This document shows positions 45,900-54,972 of a DNA stretch of 64,000 nucleotides, in pieces. The stretch is from Dictyobacter arantiisoli. GTDB taxonomy: Bacteria; Chloroflexota; Ktedonobacteria; Ktedonobacterales; Ktedonobacteraceae. The stretch is from the NCBI RefSeq assembly GCF_008326305.1, contig NZ_BIXY01000017.1, positions 29,550 through 93,549 on the forward strand, given 5' to 3'. Positions within the stretch are counted from its first letter, which is position 1; each line of letters opens with the position of its first letter. Both the position numbers and the translations under genes were made by a program. Below the pieces are notes generated by a model, which saw only the letters and a program-made list of their open reading frames with translations, was not told where the DNA came from and did not search any database.

Positions 45900-46479
45900 C
45901 TTGCTCCTCCTTTGCCTGTAATTGTTCGACAATCTTTTCTGTTTTTCGCTTGGCTCGTCGTTGCCCGTAAAGTCGTGCACAGAACGAAGAGATAATGGAG
46001 GTCAAATCAGCGAGCAGGTCTTCTGTCCCATTTTCAGCCTGATTGACGACTTCGAGCGTGCGCCCCTGGACGCGCAATAAGGACTCGATGTAGCGCACTC
46101 CGAAGCGACTGGCACGGTCTTTGTGCTCGACAATGATCACATCGATGGAAGGATCTTCGAGCAAGGCCAGAAACTTCGGACGTGCGTCATTGATGCCTGA
46201 TCCCACCTCTTTCACGACCTTGCTGATCTGATAGCCCCTGGCTGCACCATAGGCCACCAACCGTTCTGCCTGGCTGTCCAGGTTCGTTTTGTTCTCAGCA
46301 GAAGACACCCGCGTATAGATGGCTACTTTCTTCTGATGATCGGAAAAGGGTTCTTGGCCTTCATCGATCATCACCGTATGTTTGCCGACGCGATGGCCTT
46401 TGATCTTGCCATCACGAAACCATCTCCATGCCGTCTCGTACCGGACGCCTTGTTGCTTTGCATAGTCACTTAACTTCAT
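45886..46479 (-). CDS. tnpA: IS607 serine recombinase TnpA
   Basis: A 197-residue transposase. The N-terminal MerR-like helix-turn-helix (MKLSDYAKQQGVRYETAWRW, then DGKIKGHRVG) binds the element ends, and the catalytic domain has the serine motif YTRVSSAENKTNLDSQ with the nucleophile near residue 60, as well as DRASRFG. The C-terminal helix contains a run of Arg/Lys. This N-terminal HTH order is characteristic of IS607 and unlike resolvases. Its 3' end overlaps tnpB, implying coupled translation. The protein looks complete. Confidence 0.93.
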   Translation of the reverse strand: MKLSDYAKQQGVRYETAWRWFRDGKIKGHRVGKHTVMIDEGQEPFSDHQKKVAIYTRVSSAENKTNLDSQAERLVAYGAARGYQISKVVKEVGSGINDARPKFLALLEDPSIDVIIVEHKDRASRFGVRYIESLLRVQGRTLEVVNQAENGTEDLLADLTSIISSFCARLYGQRRAKRKTEKIVEQLQAKEEQDAIS

Positions 46480-46495
46480 AGCTCTAGTATATCAT

Positions 46496-46535
46496 GATAG
46501 TCAAGGATAGTCAAGGATAGTCAAGGATAGTCAAG
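46496..46535. repeat. Four perfect 10-bp tandem repeats (GATAGTCAAG)
   Basis: Four head-to-tail copies occupy 46496-46535, directly outside the tnpA start; a fifth partial copy (GATTC) follows. A hairpin (ACGTTTC-TTA-GAAACGT, 46544-46560) comes next. One-turn spacing suits cooperative binding of the MerR-like HTH of TnpA or another regulator, and could mark the element's left end. Confidence 0.8.
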
Positions 46536-46715
46536 GATTCGCTACGTTTCTTAGAAACGTTTATAATACTCTTTTGGGTAAAGAGAAAAACCATAGCAGG
46601 CCAGCTTTGTTGGCTATAATGCTCAGGCTTAAAGATGCATTGTAACGTTTTTTGTTGTGGCAATCTATATCTATTTCTATGTAGAGCGACATACATAGAA
46701 GTGGCATTGCTATTT

Positions 46716-47126
46716 TTATGATGACGGTGTCAGAAGATTCTGAATAGAGGTGAGAAGATGATCAATTTCAAATGGTTTGTTTAATGTGATGAGATGGCGT
46801 ACCTGTACCTCTTCTTCAGGAGGAGCTGCACTGATGATTATGGTTGGAATATGTTTAAAGTTTCGTTTTGTTTGTAAGAAATCATAAAGTTGAATCCCAT
46901 TCATATGCGGTAAATGATAATCAATTACTAGCAGATCGGGAACCAGATCTTCAAATACATGGAGTGCCTGTTCAGGGTCAGTAACGAGAAAGGCAAAGTA
47001 GCCGGTTTCTTCTACAATAATCTGAACCAGACTAGAGCCCACATTTGCGTCATCTTCAATAACAAGAATCGTTCTATTTTGAGTATTATCGCTCTTATCA
47101 TCAAAGATGTGGGATTGCATAATCAA
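46716..47126 (-). CDS. Single-domain response regulator
   Basis: A 136-residue receiver domain without an output domain. ILVIEDDANVG gives the acidic pair, the phosphoacceptor Asp is in LLVIDYHLP (about residue 62), and the conserved Lys is in LNKPFE. Such CheY-like proteins pass phosphate in a phosphorelay or bind a partner protein. No histidine kinase gene is in the window, so its sensor must be elsewhere. It starts at ATG 47126 with AGAAAGGATC upstream. Nothing links it to the adjacent IS or to the CoxG-like gene. Confidence 0.92.
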   Translation of the reverse strand: MIMQSHIFDDKSDNTQNRTILVIEDDANVGSSLVQIIVEETGYFAFLVTDPEQALHVFEDLVPDLLVIDYHLPHMNGIQLYDFLQTKRNFKHIPTIIISAAPPEEEVQVRHLITLNKPFEIDHLLTSIQNLLTPSS

Positions 47127-47213
47127 TAGATCCTTTCTCTTCCTTTATCGCTGGTGTCTATTTATTTATTTATACTACGCAGGAAGTTGGCACCGGGCTT
47201 CAATTGTGCACAC

Positions 47214-47266
47214 AAAAAAGATTCCACGCAAATTATCATAACGAGAAAATACGCAGAATCTTTTTT
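47214..47266 (-). terminator. Rho-independent terminator of the CoxG-like gene
   Basis: AAAAAAGATTC (47214-47224) and GAATCTTTTTT (47256-47266) are perfect complements. In the minus-strand transcript leaving the gene that ends at 47309, the stem is followed by six U residues, so it works in that direction. Confidence 0.75.
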
Positions 47267-47308
47267 TGATAGATTACATGCCGAAAGAAAACAGCATTTT
47301 ACTGCAGG

Positions 47309-47758
47309 TTAAATATGTTTCTCTAGATTTTTGAAGAAGTGATCGAGAACGCTTTTTACAGCACCTTTGATAATAAATTCTGGTGTGGAGGCCAACTTGC
47401 CTTCCAGTTGTGCATCGGTGACATAGTTAATAATTGTTTGTTCACCATCATGGCTCAGATCAACCGCACAGCGGGCATTGATTGATCCCAGGGCACTGCT
47501 TGGTGTACTGGCGAGCACGAGATGCGTTGGCTCAACAACCTCTTCAGGCTTGACGAACACGGTATATGCACCGGAAGGAAAGCCTGGAATGTTGAGTGAA
47601 ATGACCAATTTAATATGACGACCGGTAGCCCAGGGCACTTCTGCATATTCAGCTGAACTACAGCCAGGGACACTCTCTTTGAGAATAGCAGGATTAAGCA
47701 GAGCCTGAAAAACCTGCAACTGAGGTGCCTTAAATTTTTGCGAACCTTTGATTTCCAT
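47309..47758 (-). CDS. CoxG-like SRPBCC-fold protein
   Basis: A 149-residue protein of the START/SRPBCC superfamily, closest in style to CoxG (carbon monoxide dehydrogenase subunit G): MEIKGSQKFKAPQLQVFQAL then LNPAILKESVPGC are the usual first motifs. CoxG proteins in CO-dehydrogenase operons recruit the enzyme to the membrane, but many genomes have lone copies that bind small hydrophobic ligands. No coxMSL genes are nearby, so CO oxidation is not implied here. It has its own terminator and a ribosome site AAAGAAAGGG before ATG 47758. Confidence 0.85.
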   Translation of the reverse strand: MEIKGSQKFKAPQLQVFQALLNPAILKESVPGCSSAEYAEVPWATGRHIKLVISLNIPGFPSGAYTVFVKPEEVVEPTHLVLASTPSSALGSINARCAVDLSHDGEQTIINYVTDAQLEGKLASTPEFIIKGAVKSVLDHFFKNLEKHI

Positions 47759-48439
47759 GTGAATCGTAACCCTTTCTTTCTGGCATCAATTTACGTTTTT
47801 GATGTCGTGCTTTGTCTAATGCCGAAGTAAAATAATGAGCGCATGTAAACCTATCATTCAAACGGTAGTGCATACAGTCGCGTCTCTTATCATAATCAAT
47901 TTCTTTCTATCAATCAATTAGCGAGTAGTTAAGTACTAGCGATCCGTTTTTCTTACCTCGACTTTGTACAATTTTGAAACCTCTAGGAGTTTTGGTTGAA
48001 TACCTCTTCAATGTGGCTATGAAAATGATATTATGTGTACAGCCGAGTATAATTTTCATTATAAACTCTTTTTTTATGATCGATAACAGTGTATTGCAAC
48101 CTGCATTTTTTTGTCGTTGTATAGATATACTCGTATATACAGTACTTTCTGCTAGTTAAACTCAATTTTTTTGTAAAGTATGTTATTTGATAAGTGAGGC
48201 ATTCAACAAGCGGTCAGGCATAAATGGCAAAAGATCTGCATAGACAGAATTCTATTTAATGCAATGAAGCCAGTAGAGTTGTTTATTGCGAAGTAGGACT
48301 CTGGAGAAGAGGCTGTCTTGCCTTTATACTTCTTTCCTGAGAAGGTGTATCACTACGGTATATATATTCAGTGTACGGACATATCCTGCTTATTATAGTG
48401 GAACAATTTAACTGCTCAAGTCTTTTTAAAGGAATAGTA
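47759..48439. other. AT-rich divergent intergenic region
   Basis: About 680 bp between the CoxG-like gene (minus) and a glycosyltransferase gene (plus). It must contain both promoters; a TATAAT occurs at 48048-48053, but no clear -35 pairs with it. A 61-codon open frame at 47974-48159 has no ribosome site or family match and is not called. No RNA gene was recognised. Confidence 0.5.
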
Positions 48440-49204
48440 ATGTACGCGGATCAAGCGAAGCCAACTATTAGTATTGTCATTCCAACGCGCAACGAGGCAC
48501 AAAATCTCTCATATTTATTGCCGCAAATCCCTGCTGATATTGAAGAGATCATCCTTGTAGATGGTCATTCAACTGATGATACTATTGCTGTTGCCCAAAA
48601 ATTACGTTCTGACATACGAATTATCCAGCAGACTGGCATTGGCAAAGGAGATGCTATGCGTGCCGGTTTTGTGGCCTGTACACAGGACATCATCGTGATG
48701 CTGGATGCCGATGGGTCCGCTGATCCAGCCGAAATTCCCTTCTTCGTGGATGCATTGAAGAGAGGTGGGGATTTTGCGAAAGGGTCACGCTATCTCAAGG
48801 GTGGTGGCAGTAGTGATATTACTCCTTTGCGTCAGGCTGGAAACTGGGCACTCTGCGTGTTGACAAATCTTTTATTTCGAGAGAAATTTACTGATTTATG
48901 TTATGGCTATAATGTTTTCTGGCGACGTTGCCTGGACCTGGTGACATTAGATGCTATGGGTTTTGATATTGAAGCGCAACTCTGCTTGCGTATGCTTAAG
49001 GCTGGCGTTCGGATGGTGGAAGTTTCCAGTATGGAACATTCACGTGTCTTTGGTGAAAGTAATCTCAATACTTTTAAGGATGGCTGGTTGGTTTTAAAAG
49101 TTATTGTATTTGAATGGATGCATCAGAGCGTGCCACAGCTTGCCCCAAAGCAGCAACAAAGCGCCACTATTTCTATGCACACTTCTGAAGAACTATCGTT
49201 GTAG
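48440..49204 (+). CDS. Family 2 glycosyltransferase (DPM1/polyprenyl-phosphate type)
   Basis: About 254 residues from ATG 48440, preferred because AAAGGA precedes it; an upstream start at 48371 adds an unrelated peptide. The fold begins SIVIPTRNEAQNL, the metal motif is VMLDADGSADP, and the C-terminal part (KGSRYLKGGGSSDITPLRQ) follows the dolichol-phosphate mannosyltransferase pattern. No C-terminal membrane segment is evident. It likely transfers a sugar to a polyprenyl phosphate carrier for polysaccharide or glycoprotein synthesis. It is followed after 29 bp by another GT2 gene and then a flippase. Confidence 0.88.
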   Translation: MYADQAKPTISIVIPTRNEAQNLSYLLPQIPADIEEIILVDGHSTDDTIAVAQKLRSDIRIIQQTGIGKGDAMRAGFVACTQDIIVMLDADGSADPAEIPFFVDALKRGGDFAKGSRYLKGGGSSDITPLRQAGNWALCVLTNLLFREKFTDLCYGYNVFWRRCLDLVTLDAMGFDIEAQLCLRMLKAGVRMVEVSSMEHSRVFGESNLNTFKDGWLVLKVIVFEWMHQSVPQLAPKQQQSATISMHTSEELSL

Positions 49205-49233
49205 GCGCGTAATGTAGAAAGGGTGGGCCACAT

Positions 49234-50235
49234 ATGACAGTATCTGCCAAGAGCTTCTCAGTGATTATTTGTGCTTATGCTTCTGAACGTTGGAGCTTAT
49301 TAACTGAAGCCGTCGCTTCAGTTCAAGCACAAACCTATGCAGCGTATGAAATTATCGTTGTAATCGATCATAATCCTGCGTTGTTGCGACAAGCACAGGA
49401 AAAATGGACAGATATTCGGGTGATTGCCAATAATCAGTCCCGTGGCCTATCAGGTGCGCGTAATAGTGGCGTGGCAGCAGCAAGTGGCGATGTGGTGGCT
49501 TTCTTAGATGATGATGCCATGGCTGAAGTAAATTGGTTGGCTTCTATGCATGATGCTTTGCTTGATTCCCAGATTTTAGGAGTTGGAACTGCAGTGCGTC
49601 CTGCGTGGGAAGTACGAGAACCTGCCTGGTTTCCTGTCGAATTTCAATGGGTCGTAGGTTGTACATATCGAGGTATGCCGCAGGTCAATGCGCCGATACG
49701 TAATCCTGTAGGGGCGAGTATGTGTATACGGCGGATGGTGTTCCAGGCAGTGGGTGGCTTCCGCAATGGCATTGGACGTATTGGTACCTTACCGATTGGC
49801 TGTGAAGAGACAGAATTGTGTATTCGGGCCCGTCAGCATTGGCCGGAAGGTCAGTTTCTCTATTTGCCACAGACTTCTGTTTCTCATTACGTTCCACAAA
49901 AACGAGCAACCTGGCGATATTTTTTCAAACGTTGCTATGCTGAAGGGATTTCTAAAGCCGCAATTTCTCGTCTGGTGGGAACGCAGGACGCGCTTTCGTC
50001 AGAGAGTGCTTATACAATCAAGACGCTGCCTGCTGGCGTCCTCCGCAATCTGGGTCTGGCCTTATTAAAGGTAAGTGCTATGCGTCTGGTTTGCGCGGCC
50101 GCTATTATCATGGGTTTCGGTATGACTGTGATCGGGTATCTGATCGGCAAATATGCTCCCCTTTCTTCAGGCGTGGACCAGGATGTTCCCTCATTCCCGA
50201 GCGGGGAGCAACGCCAGCAAGAAGTTTCTTTATAG
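49234..50235 (+). CDS. Family 2 glycosyltransferase
   Basis: A 333-residue GT-A enzyme. The N-terminus has SVIICAYASERW, the nucleotide region LSGARNSGVAAASG and the metal motif VVAFLDDDAMAEVNW; the acceptor or catalytic region is GCEETELCIRARQ. A C-terminal hydrophobic segment (about 275-302) may anchor it. Spacing of 29 bp from the previous and 67 bp to the next gene suggests an operon for an envelope glycan. It starts at ATG 49234 with GAAAGGGTGG upstream. Sugar specificity is unknown. Confidence 0.9.
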   Translation: MTVSAKSFSVIICAYASERWSLLTEAVASVQAQTYAAYEIIVVIDHNPALLRQAQEKWTDIRVIANNQSRGLSGARNSGVAAASGDVVAFLDDDAMAEVNWLASMHDALLDSQILGVGTAVRPAWEVREPAWFPVEFQWVVGCTYRGMPQVNAPIRNPVGASMCIRRMVFQAVGGFRNGIGRIGTLPIGCEETELCIRARQHWPEGQFLYLPQTSVSHYVPQKRATWRYFFKRCYAEGISKAAISRLVGTQDALSSESAYTIKTLPAGVLRNLGLALLKVSAMRLVCAAAIIMGFGMTVIGYLIGKYAPLSSGVDQDVPSFPSGEQRQQEVSL

Positions 50236-50302
50236 CTGAGACAGATAGCCTGTAGCGCTGCGGGAATGCTTCGCGATATTGCATAAAGAGGGATAAAATT
50301 TC

Positions 50303-52255
50303 GTGCATATATCTGTAACTCAATGGATCAAAAAAAATAGTATTATCTTATTCAATACCGGGTCTCTGGTTGGAACAATGCTGGTCACCTCGTTATTGGG
50401 TTTTGCGTATTGGTTAGTTGCGGCGCGCTATTTTCCCTCAGATGCAGTTGGTCTGGCCTCTGCCGCTACCTCATCTATGATGCTTCTCTCGACGCTCCTG
50501 GTACTTGGTCAGGGAACTCTATTAATTACTGAATTACCCCGCAACCACGGGAAAGAAGGCTCTCTCATCAGTGCTTCTACCCTGATTGTTGGTGCTGCCA
50601 GTTTAGCGGGCGGCATTATCTTTGCGGTATGTGCACCATTCATCTCGCCACAATTGGGCCAATTTGGATCTTCTCCACAGAGTGTGTTTCTTTTTGCACT
50701 GGGTGTGTGTATGGCCGCGGTCACTGTGATTTTGGATCAGGCAGTAATTGGTATGCTGCAAGGAGGATTGCAACTCTGGCGCAATGCACTCTTTTCCATT
50801 GCCAAACTGGCACTCCTTGCCGTACTGGGCCAGTTTTATAAAAATCTGAGTGGTATTAGCATCTACACTATCTGGACGGTAGGTAATATCATTTCATTGT
50901 TACCGCTCTTTCTTTTCATTATTAAAAAGAAGAAAACCTCTCTTAAATATTACATTCCTCAATGGAATACAACGCGTAAAATGGGATCTGCCGCCATCCA
51001 ACATCATGTGTTGAATCTAGTCTTACAGGCCCCTACACAAGCCCTTCCTATTCTTGTCACCATTCTCCTCTCAGCAAAAATGAATGCCTGGTTTTATATT
51101 GCATCGATGATTGCGAATTTTATCTTTTCGCTCTCTACTTCGTTGACGACAGTACTCCATGCGGCTAATGCTGCGCAGGCGGCCACCCTTACCCAAAAGT
51201 CACGCCTGACGGTAAGCTTATCGATCCTGGCAAGCTTAATACTTGGCAGTATTTTGATGTTTGGTGCGCAACCCATCCTGCATTTCTTTGGCGAAAATTA
51301 CGCATTGTATGCTTCTTCGAGCCTGCGCATTTTGCTTCTTGCTGCCATTCCCCTCGTCATCAAAAACCACTATATTGCCATTTGTCGTATTAAAGATCAG
51401 GTTGCCAGAGCAATTTTACCTGTGATGGTTGGGGCGTGCCTGGAACTGGGTATTGCAGCGGTCGGTGCACGTTTAGGAGGGCTATCTGGCTTGAGTCTGG
51501 GGTGGGTGCTTGCTCTGGTGCTTGAGGCTATCTGGATGTCCCCGATTGTGGCCCAAACTTTAATTGGTCAATCAGCACTTGATCGCTATCTCGATGAAGT
51601 TGCCGCTACCGATACTGTGATGCTGCCTGCGTTAAACCAATTTGCTCCCAGCGGCATGATCCAATTATCAACCTTTGGTAATGCTATCACCCTGACAGAA
51701 ATAGACACCCTGCAATTGCCGATTGTACGTTCTAATACAGCACGCAAACAGCGGAAAGAACATCCTGTAGATAATGGAAATTGGACATCCTTGAATGGAA
51801 AAGACAGTAAAAGCCCTTCACTATCTTTGAATAATGTGTATGCTACTCATGCCAATGGACAGGGCGAGGCTATTAATTTTGCGTTTACGCCAGAAAACCT
51901 TTCGTCATCAATGGATCAACCGCATGCATATACGCGGAATGAGATGATACCGCAGCGATTACCTGGAGCAATTGCTGATGCCGCTACTGTGAGTATGCCG
52001 AAAGTAGCTCCGACAAATGCTATCGCACAGCCAATGAATACCGTGTCTGAACAGTCCGATAGCAATAATGAAAATGATAGTACTGTCCGTATCTCAAAAA
52101 AAGAAATCGCCTATCTATATTCTGCGCAAGCCAGGACATCTCAGCAGCAGGTGAGTGAACACAAATCAGAACATAAAGGTTTAAGGCTGCATCCCTTACA
52201 TTCTCGTGTTCGTATAGTACCGGTAGAGACGGGTAAAACAGATGAAAAAAGCTAA
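50303..52255 (+). CDS. Polysaccharide flippase (Wzx/MATE-like) with long hydrophilic tail
   Basis: A 650-residue membrane protein starting at GTG 50303, with GAGGGAT upstream. Residues about 12-435 contain 12 or so hydrophobic segments typical of oligosaccharide flippases in the MOP superfamily (NTGSLVGTMLVTSLLGFAYW at the start). The final about 215 residues are hydrophilic, rich in Ser/Asn/Thr/Gln and without recognisable domains, unusual for a flippase. It should move lipid-linked glycan to the outer face, with the two preceding glycosyltransferases building it. The tail probably lies in the cytoplasm and may recruit partners. Confidence 0.88.
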   Translation: MHISVTQWIKKNSIILFNTGSLVGTMLVTSLLGFAYWLVAARYFPSDAVGLASAATSSMMLLSTLLVLGQGTLLITELPRNHGKEGSLISASTLIVGAASLAGGIIFAVCAPFISPQLGQFGSSPQSVFLFALGVCMAAVTVILDQAVIGMLQGGLQLWRNALFSIAKLALLAVLGQFYKNLSGISIYTIWTVGNIISLLPLFLFIIKKKKTSLKYYIPQWNTTRKMGSAAIQHHVLNLVLQAPTQALPILVTILLSAKMNAWFYIASMIANFIFSLSTSLTTVLHAANAAQAATLTQKSRLTVSLSILASLILGSILMFGAQPILHFFGENYALYASSSLRILLLAAIPLVIKNHYIAICRIKDQVARAILPVMVGACLELGIAAVGARLGGLSGLSLGWVLALVLEAIWMSPIVAQTLIGQSALDRYLDEVAATDTVMLPALNQFAPSGMIQLSTFGNAITLTEIDTLQLPIVRSNTARKQRKEHPVDNGNWTSLNGKDSKSPSLSLNNVYATHANGQGEAINFAFTPENLSSSMDQPHAYTRNEMIPQRLPGAIADAATVSMPKVAPTNAIAQPMNTVSEQSDSNNENDSTVRISKKEIAYLYSAQARTSQQQVSEHKSEHKGLRLHPLHSRVRIVPVETGKTDEKS

Positions 52256-52340
52256 TTTCTTGATAGTGGGAGATGTTGAATGTTTTTCATTCAATGCTGG
52301 TAGTTTTATGACAAAGAGAATACGCTGAACCATTCAGGCT

Positions 52341-52386
52341 ATTTACAGCCAAACGCAGGTATGAATTTCTCCGTTCAGCTGTAAAT
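52341..52386. terminator. Weak hairpin between convergent flippase and ACP genes
   Basis: ATTTACAGC (52341-52349) and GCTGTAAAT (52378-52386) are perfect 9-bp complements around a 28-nt loop in the gap between two convergent genes. No U-run follows in either direction, so its efficiency as a terminator is doubtful. Confidence 0.35.
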
Positions 52387-52399
52387 GACCATCAGGGTA

Positions 52400-52657
52400 C
52401 TAGTTGTTTCCAGCTTCGGGATCATCAAGAAGCTCTTTGACTGCGGTCTCAATATTGGCAATGCTTGCAAACACCGAGCGGCGCAGTAAGCGAGCAGGAA
52501 ACTCGACCTCAAATTCATCTTCCAGAGCGAGCATGACATTGACCGAAGCATGCGAGGACATCCCGGCGTCGTAGAGATTGCTATCATCACTGAGTATAGA
52601 TGGATCAATAGGGAGGCGAGCATTTTCTTTTAAAATAGTTCGAATTTTTTCATTCAT
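52400..52657 (-). CDS. Stand-alone acyl carrier protein of the aminoacyl-carrier type
   Basis: An 85-residue four-helix carrier protein. The phosphopantetheine attachment site reads AGMSSHASVN, with Ser35 in the position of the DSL serine, so D-S-L is replaced by S-S-H. This is the style of the carrier proteins encoded beside amino acid:[carrier protein] ligases in Bradyrhizobium and Burkholderia. The following ALEDEFEVEFP is the usual helix II. It should carry Gly or Ala as a thioester loaded by the ligase encoded across the divergent promoter region. It shares an operon with AcpS (119-bp gap), and AAAGGAAG precedes ATG 52657. Confidence 0.9.
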   Translation of the reverse strand: MNEKIRTILKENARLPIDPSILSDDSNLYDAGMSSHASVNVMLALEDEFEVEFPARLLRRSVFASIANIETAVKELLDDPEAGNN

Positions 52658-52776
52658 GGTATGAACTTCCTTTCTTTGTGACAGATGAAATAAATTATTG
52701 TTTTCTCGCTAATGTACAGAGAAGGGGTTTTTACTAACAATGACGCTTGTCAGAATGAAATTCTTTTGTTGCTGGA

Positions 52777-53172
52777 TTAGAAAAAATCAGCTATGACAAC
52801 TGCGGTGGCATAATTTTTCTCATGGCTCAGGCTGACAGAAAGGGCGGCAATGCCCCGCTGTCTGGCAAGGTCTGCCGCTGCCGCGTGAAGTTCAATATCG
52901 CACCAGCCGGCTGGATATCTGTGAACTTCAATGTTTAACCAATGTATCACTTCTGTATGCGGGCGCAATACTTTGATGGTTGCTTCTTTGGCGGCGAAAC
53001 GTACAGCGAAACTTTGCGTCTTGGCGGATGTATTAGAGAGGCTTTGACAGTAGCGTTGTTCTTCTTTTGTATAAACTTGTTCTAGATAGCGACTACCAAA
53101 CTTATCAATGGAGGCCTGGATTTCGCCTACTTCTACAATATCAATACCAACCCGATATGGTGATAGACGCAT
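52777..53172 (-). CDS. acpS: Holo-ACP synthase (4'-phosphopantetheinyl transferase)
   Basis: A 131-residue AcpS-type transferase, which moves phosphopantetheine from CoA to carrier-protein serine. YRVGIDIVEVGEIQ has the Mg-binding Asp, and RFAAKEATIKVL holds the catalytic Glu/Lys; SVSLSHEKNYATAVV closes the fold. Being next to a dedicated carrier protein suggests it activates that protein, although it could also be the general AcpS of the cell. Sfp-type enzymes more often serve NRPSs, and none is visible in the window. The start ATG 53172 has AGGAAAAAGGT upstream. Confidence 0.93.
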   Translation of the reverse strand: MRLSPYRVGIDIVEVGEIQASIDKFGSRYLEQVYTKEEQRYCQSLSNTSAKTQSFAVRFAAKEATIKVLRPHTEVIHWLNIEVHRYPAGWCDIELHAAAADLARQRGIAALSVSLSHEKNYATAVVIADFF

Positions 53173-53751
53173 TTTACCTTTTTCCTACCTGTATAGTGAT
53201 AACTAGTCTTTTTGCTGGAGTCATTGTATACTTTTAGCTGAAACACAAGAAATAAGCCAGGCACATCCGTTTAGTTATACGAAGCGGCTTATTTTTGACA
53301 TGGCTATCATCAGTTTTGTTTAAAAGTTGTGGTGCCAATACAACCCCTGCCTATTATAGGTGCTCTAATTCAGACGTGTCAATCTTATCTGACTGTTCTA
53401 TAAATGGCAACGTCTTTAGCTATTACTAAATACTATAAATGGTAAAAGGCAAAAGGTTGATTATACTGATAGGCGTTATTTATCCTCTTTTTTAGAATTA
53501 TTTGTTCCTTGAGCAAATAAATCATTTGTATTATCTGTATAGTAAAACAGTATTATCGCAGATATGTAGAAAGATGAGATTTTGTTTACTCACAATTTAT
53601 TATGTGATGAAGCAGTATGGTTCTGTATACTCTGTGAAGCCACAAGTGCTAAAATGCCTGGTGTATCATTGTGTTTAAATATATATCGAGATGGCAAAGG
53701 AACGTTGATGGATTATTGTAGCAACCAGAGTTTGTTCAAATTATAAGGAGT
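53173..53751. other. Divergent intergenic region of the aminoacyl-carrier cluster
   Basis: About 580 bp, AT-rich, between acpS (minus) and the acyl-CoA dehydrogenase gene (plus). It must carry promoters for both arms, which makes co-regulation likely. I found no clear consensus pair or RNA structure, and no coding frame worth calling. Confidence 0.5.
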
Positions 53752-54960
53752 ATGTATTTATCAATGAAAATATTGGATTATAAATCGGATTCGGAAATAC
53801 TCTTTTCAGATCTACTAGAAAAGGTGCGACGTATTGGTGTGGATGTGCTTCGCCCCGCCGCCAATAGCGTGGATCGTGAGGCCCGTTTCCCTCAGGAAGG
53901 CATTGACGCTTTACGTAAGGAAGGCTTGCTGTCGGCCTACGTTCCTCAAACATATGGAGGTATGGGGCTTTCGATTGTTGAATTATCCGCAATTGCGCAC
54001 GTATTAGGGCAGTATTGTGCCAATACTGCAATGATCTGGGTAATGCACCAGATTCAGGTGGCGTGTATTGTTCATCATGGTCAATCCTCCTCGTTTTTTC
54101 AGAACTATTTACGCCAGCTTGTTGAGCAACAATCGCTGCTGGCCTCCATTACTTCAGAGGTTGGTGTTGGCGGTGATGTGCGTACAAGTATTGCTGCTGT
54201 CGAGAAAACTGACAGCGGGTATACGTTAGAGAAGCGTTCAACCACATTGTCCTATGGCGAGTATGCAGATGGCTTTTTAGCAACGGCGCGCCGTTCACCT
54301 GAGGCTGCTTCCGGCGACCAGGTACTGGTTTTGCTGGAGCGTGCGGATACCACCTTGACACTCACCGGCTCCTGGAATCCTCTGGGAATGCGCGGAACAT
54401 GTAGCCCTGCAATGAATGTCTCATCTACCTTCAATGAAGAGCATATTTTTTCTACATCCTATTCAGAACTGTCAACGCAGACTATGGTGCCCTTTTCACA
54501 TTTACTCTGGTCATCTTGCTGGTTCGGGATTGCTACCGATGCACTGGCACGTGCTCGCAAGTTTTTACAGACAAAGGCACGTCAGCTACGGGCATCATCT
54601 ATTCCTGGTGATACGCATTTAGTTGAGGCCAGCAGTCAACTCCAACTGATGCGTGCGAATTTGCATGAAACGCTCTATGAGTATGCTCAGATGTTGGATA
54701 CTATGGAGACATTGGATGATGCTGTCTCTGATCTTGGCTTTACCATTAAGTTGAATAATGTCAAAGTCCTATCATCTCAACTTGTGGTGCAGATTGTACA
54801 ACAAGCGTTAATGATTTGCGGTATGGCAGGCTATTCAGAAGATTCGCCCTTTAGTGTGGCGCGTCATTTACGAGATGCCTATTCTGCTGGTTTGATGATC
54901 AGTAATGATCGTTTAAATATTACCAATGCTTCTCTTCATCTGGTTTATAAAGAGCGCTAG
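53752..54960 (+). CDS. Acyl-CoA dehydrogenase-family flavoprotein
   Basis: A 402-residue ACAD. The N-terminal helical domain runs to about 120, the FAD/substrate beta domain has ITSEVGVGGDVRTS (about 130-143), and the C-terminal helical domain has the conserved MICGMAGYSEDSPFSVARHLRDAYS (about 360-384; only part of the usual G-R pattern). The usual catalytic Glu was not identified with confidence. Members near carrier-protein genes often oxidise the carrier-bound acyl or aminoacyl group rather than acyl-CoA, as in prolyl-PCP to pyrrolyl-PCP. Here the likely substrate is the aminoacyl-S-carrier. Two starts fit (53752 or 53764) relative to AAGGAG. It is followed after 12 bp by the ligase. Confidence 0.85.
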   Translation: MYLSMKILDYKSDSEILFSDLLEKVRRIGVDVLRPAANSVDREARFPQEGIDALRKEGLLSAYVPQTYGGMGLSIVELSAIAHVLGQYCANTAMIWVMHQIQVACIVHHGQSSSFFQNYLRQLVEQQSLLASITSEVGVGGDVRTSIAAVEKTDSGYTLEKRSTTLSYGEYADGFLATARRSPEAASGDQVLVLLERADTTLTLTGSWNPLGMRGTCSPAMNVSSTFNEEHIFSTSYSELSTQTMVPFSHLLWSSCWFGIATDALARARKFLQTKARQLRASSIPGDTHLVEASSQLQLMRANLHETLYEYAQMLDTMETLDDAVSDLGFTIKLNNVKVLSSQLVVQIVQQALMICGMAGYSEDSPFSVARHLRDAYSAGLMISNDRLNITNASLHLVYKER

Positions 54961-54972
54961 AAAGAAAGAATA

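Larger units (their letters stand above)
44571..46495 (-). mobile_element. IS607-family insertion sequence
   Basis: A serine-recombinase tnpA and an overlapping tnpB, both on the minus strand, form the standard IS607 layout. IS607 elements lack inverted repeats and make no target duplication, so the ends are estimates: the 3' end near GTTGAATCCC (44571-44580) and the 5' end at or before the 10-bp repeats that start at 46496. Both genes appear intact. The element lies between a glycosyltransferase and a response regulator. Confidence 0.75.

Noticed and set aside
46496..46535. CRISPR-like array at the IS607 edge
   Set aside because: 10-bp repeats without spacers; only a tandem repeat.
47309..47758. 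Carbon monoxide dehydrogenase locus suggested by CoxG
   Set aside because: No coxM, coxS or coxL genes nearby; lone CoxG-like proteins are common.
47974..48159. 61-codon open frame in the AT-rich gap
   Set aside because: No ribosome site, no family resemblance and low-complexity composition; treated as non-coding.
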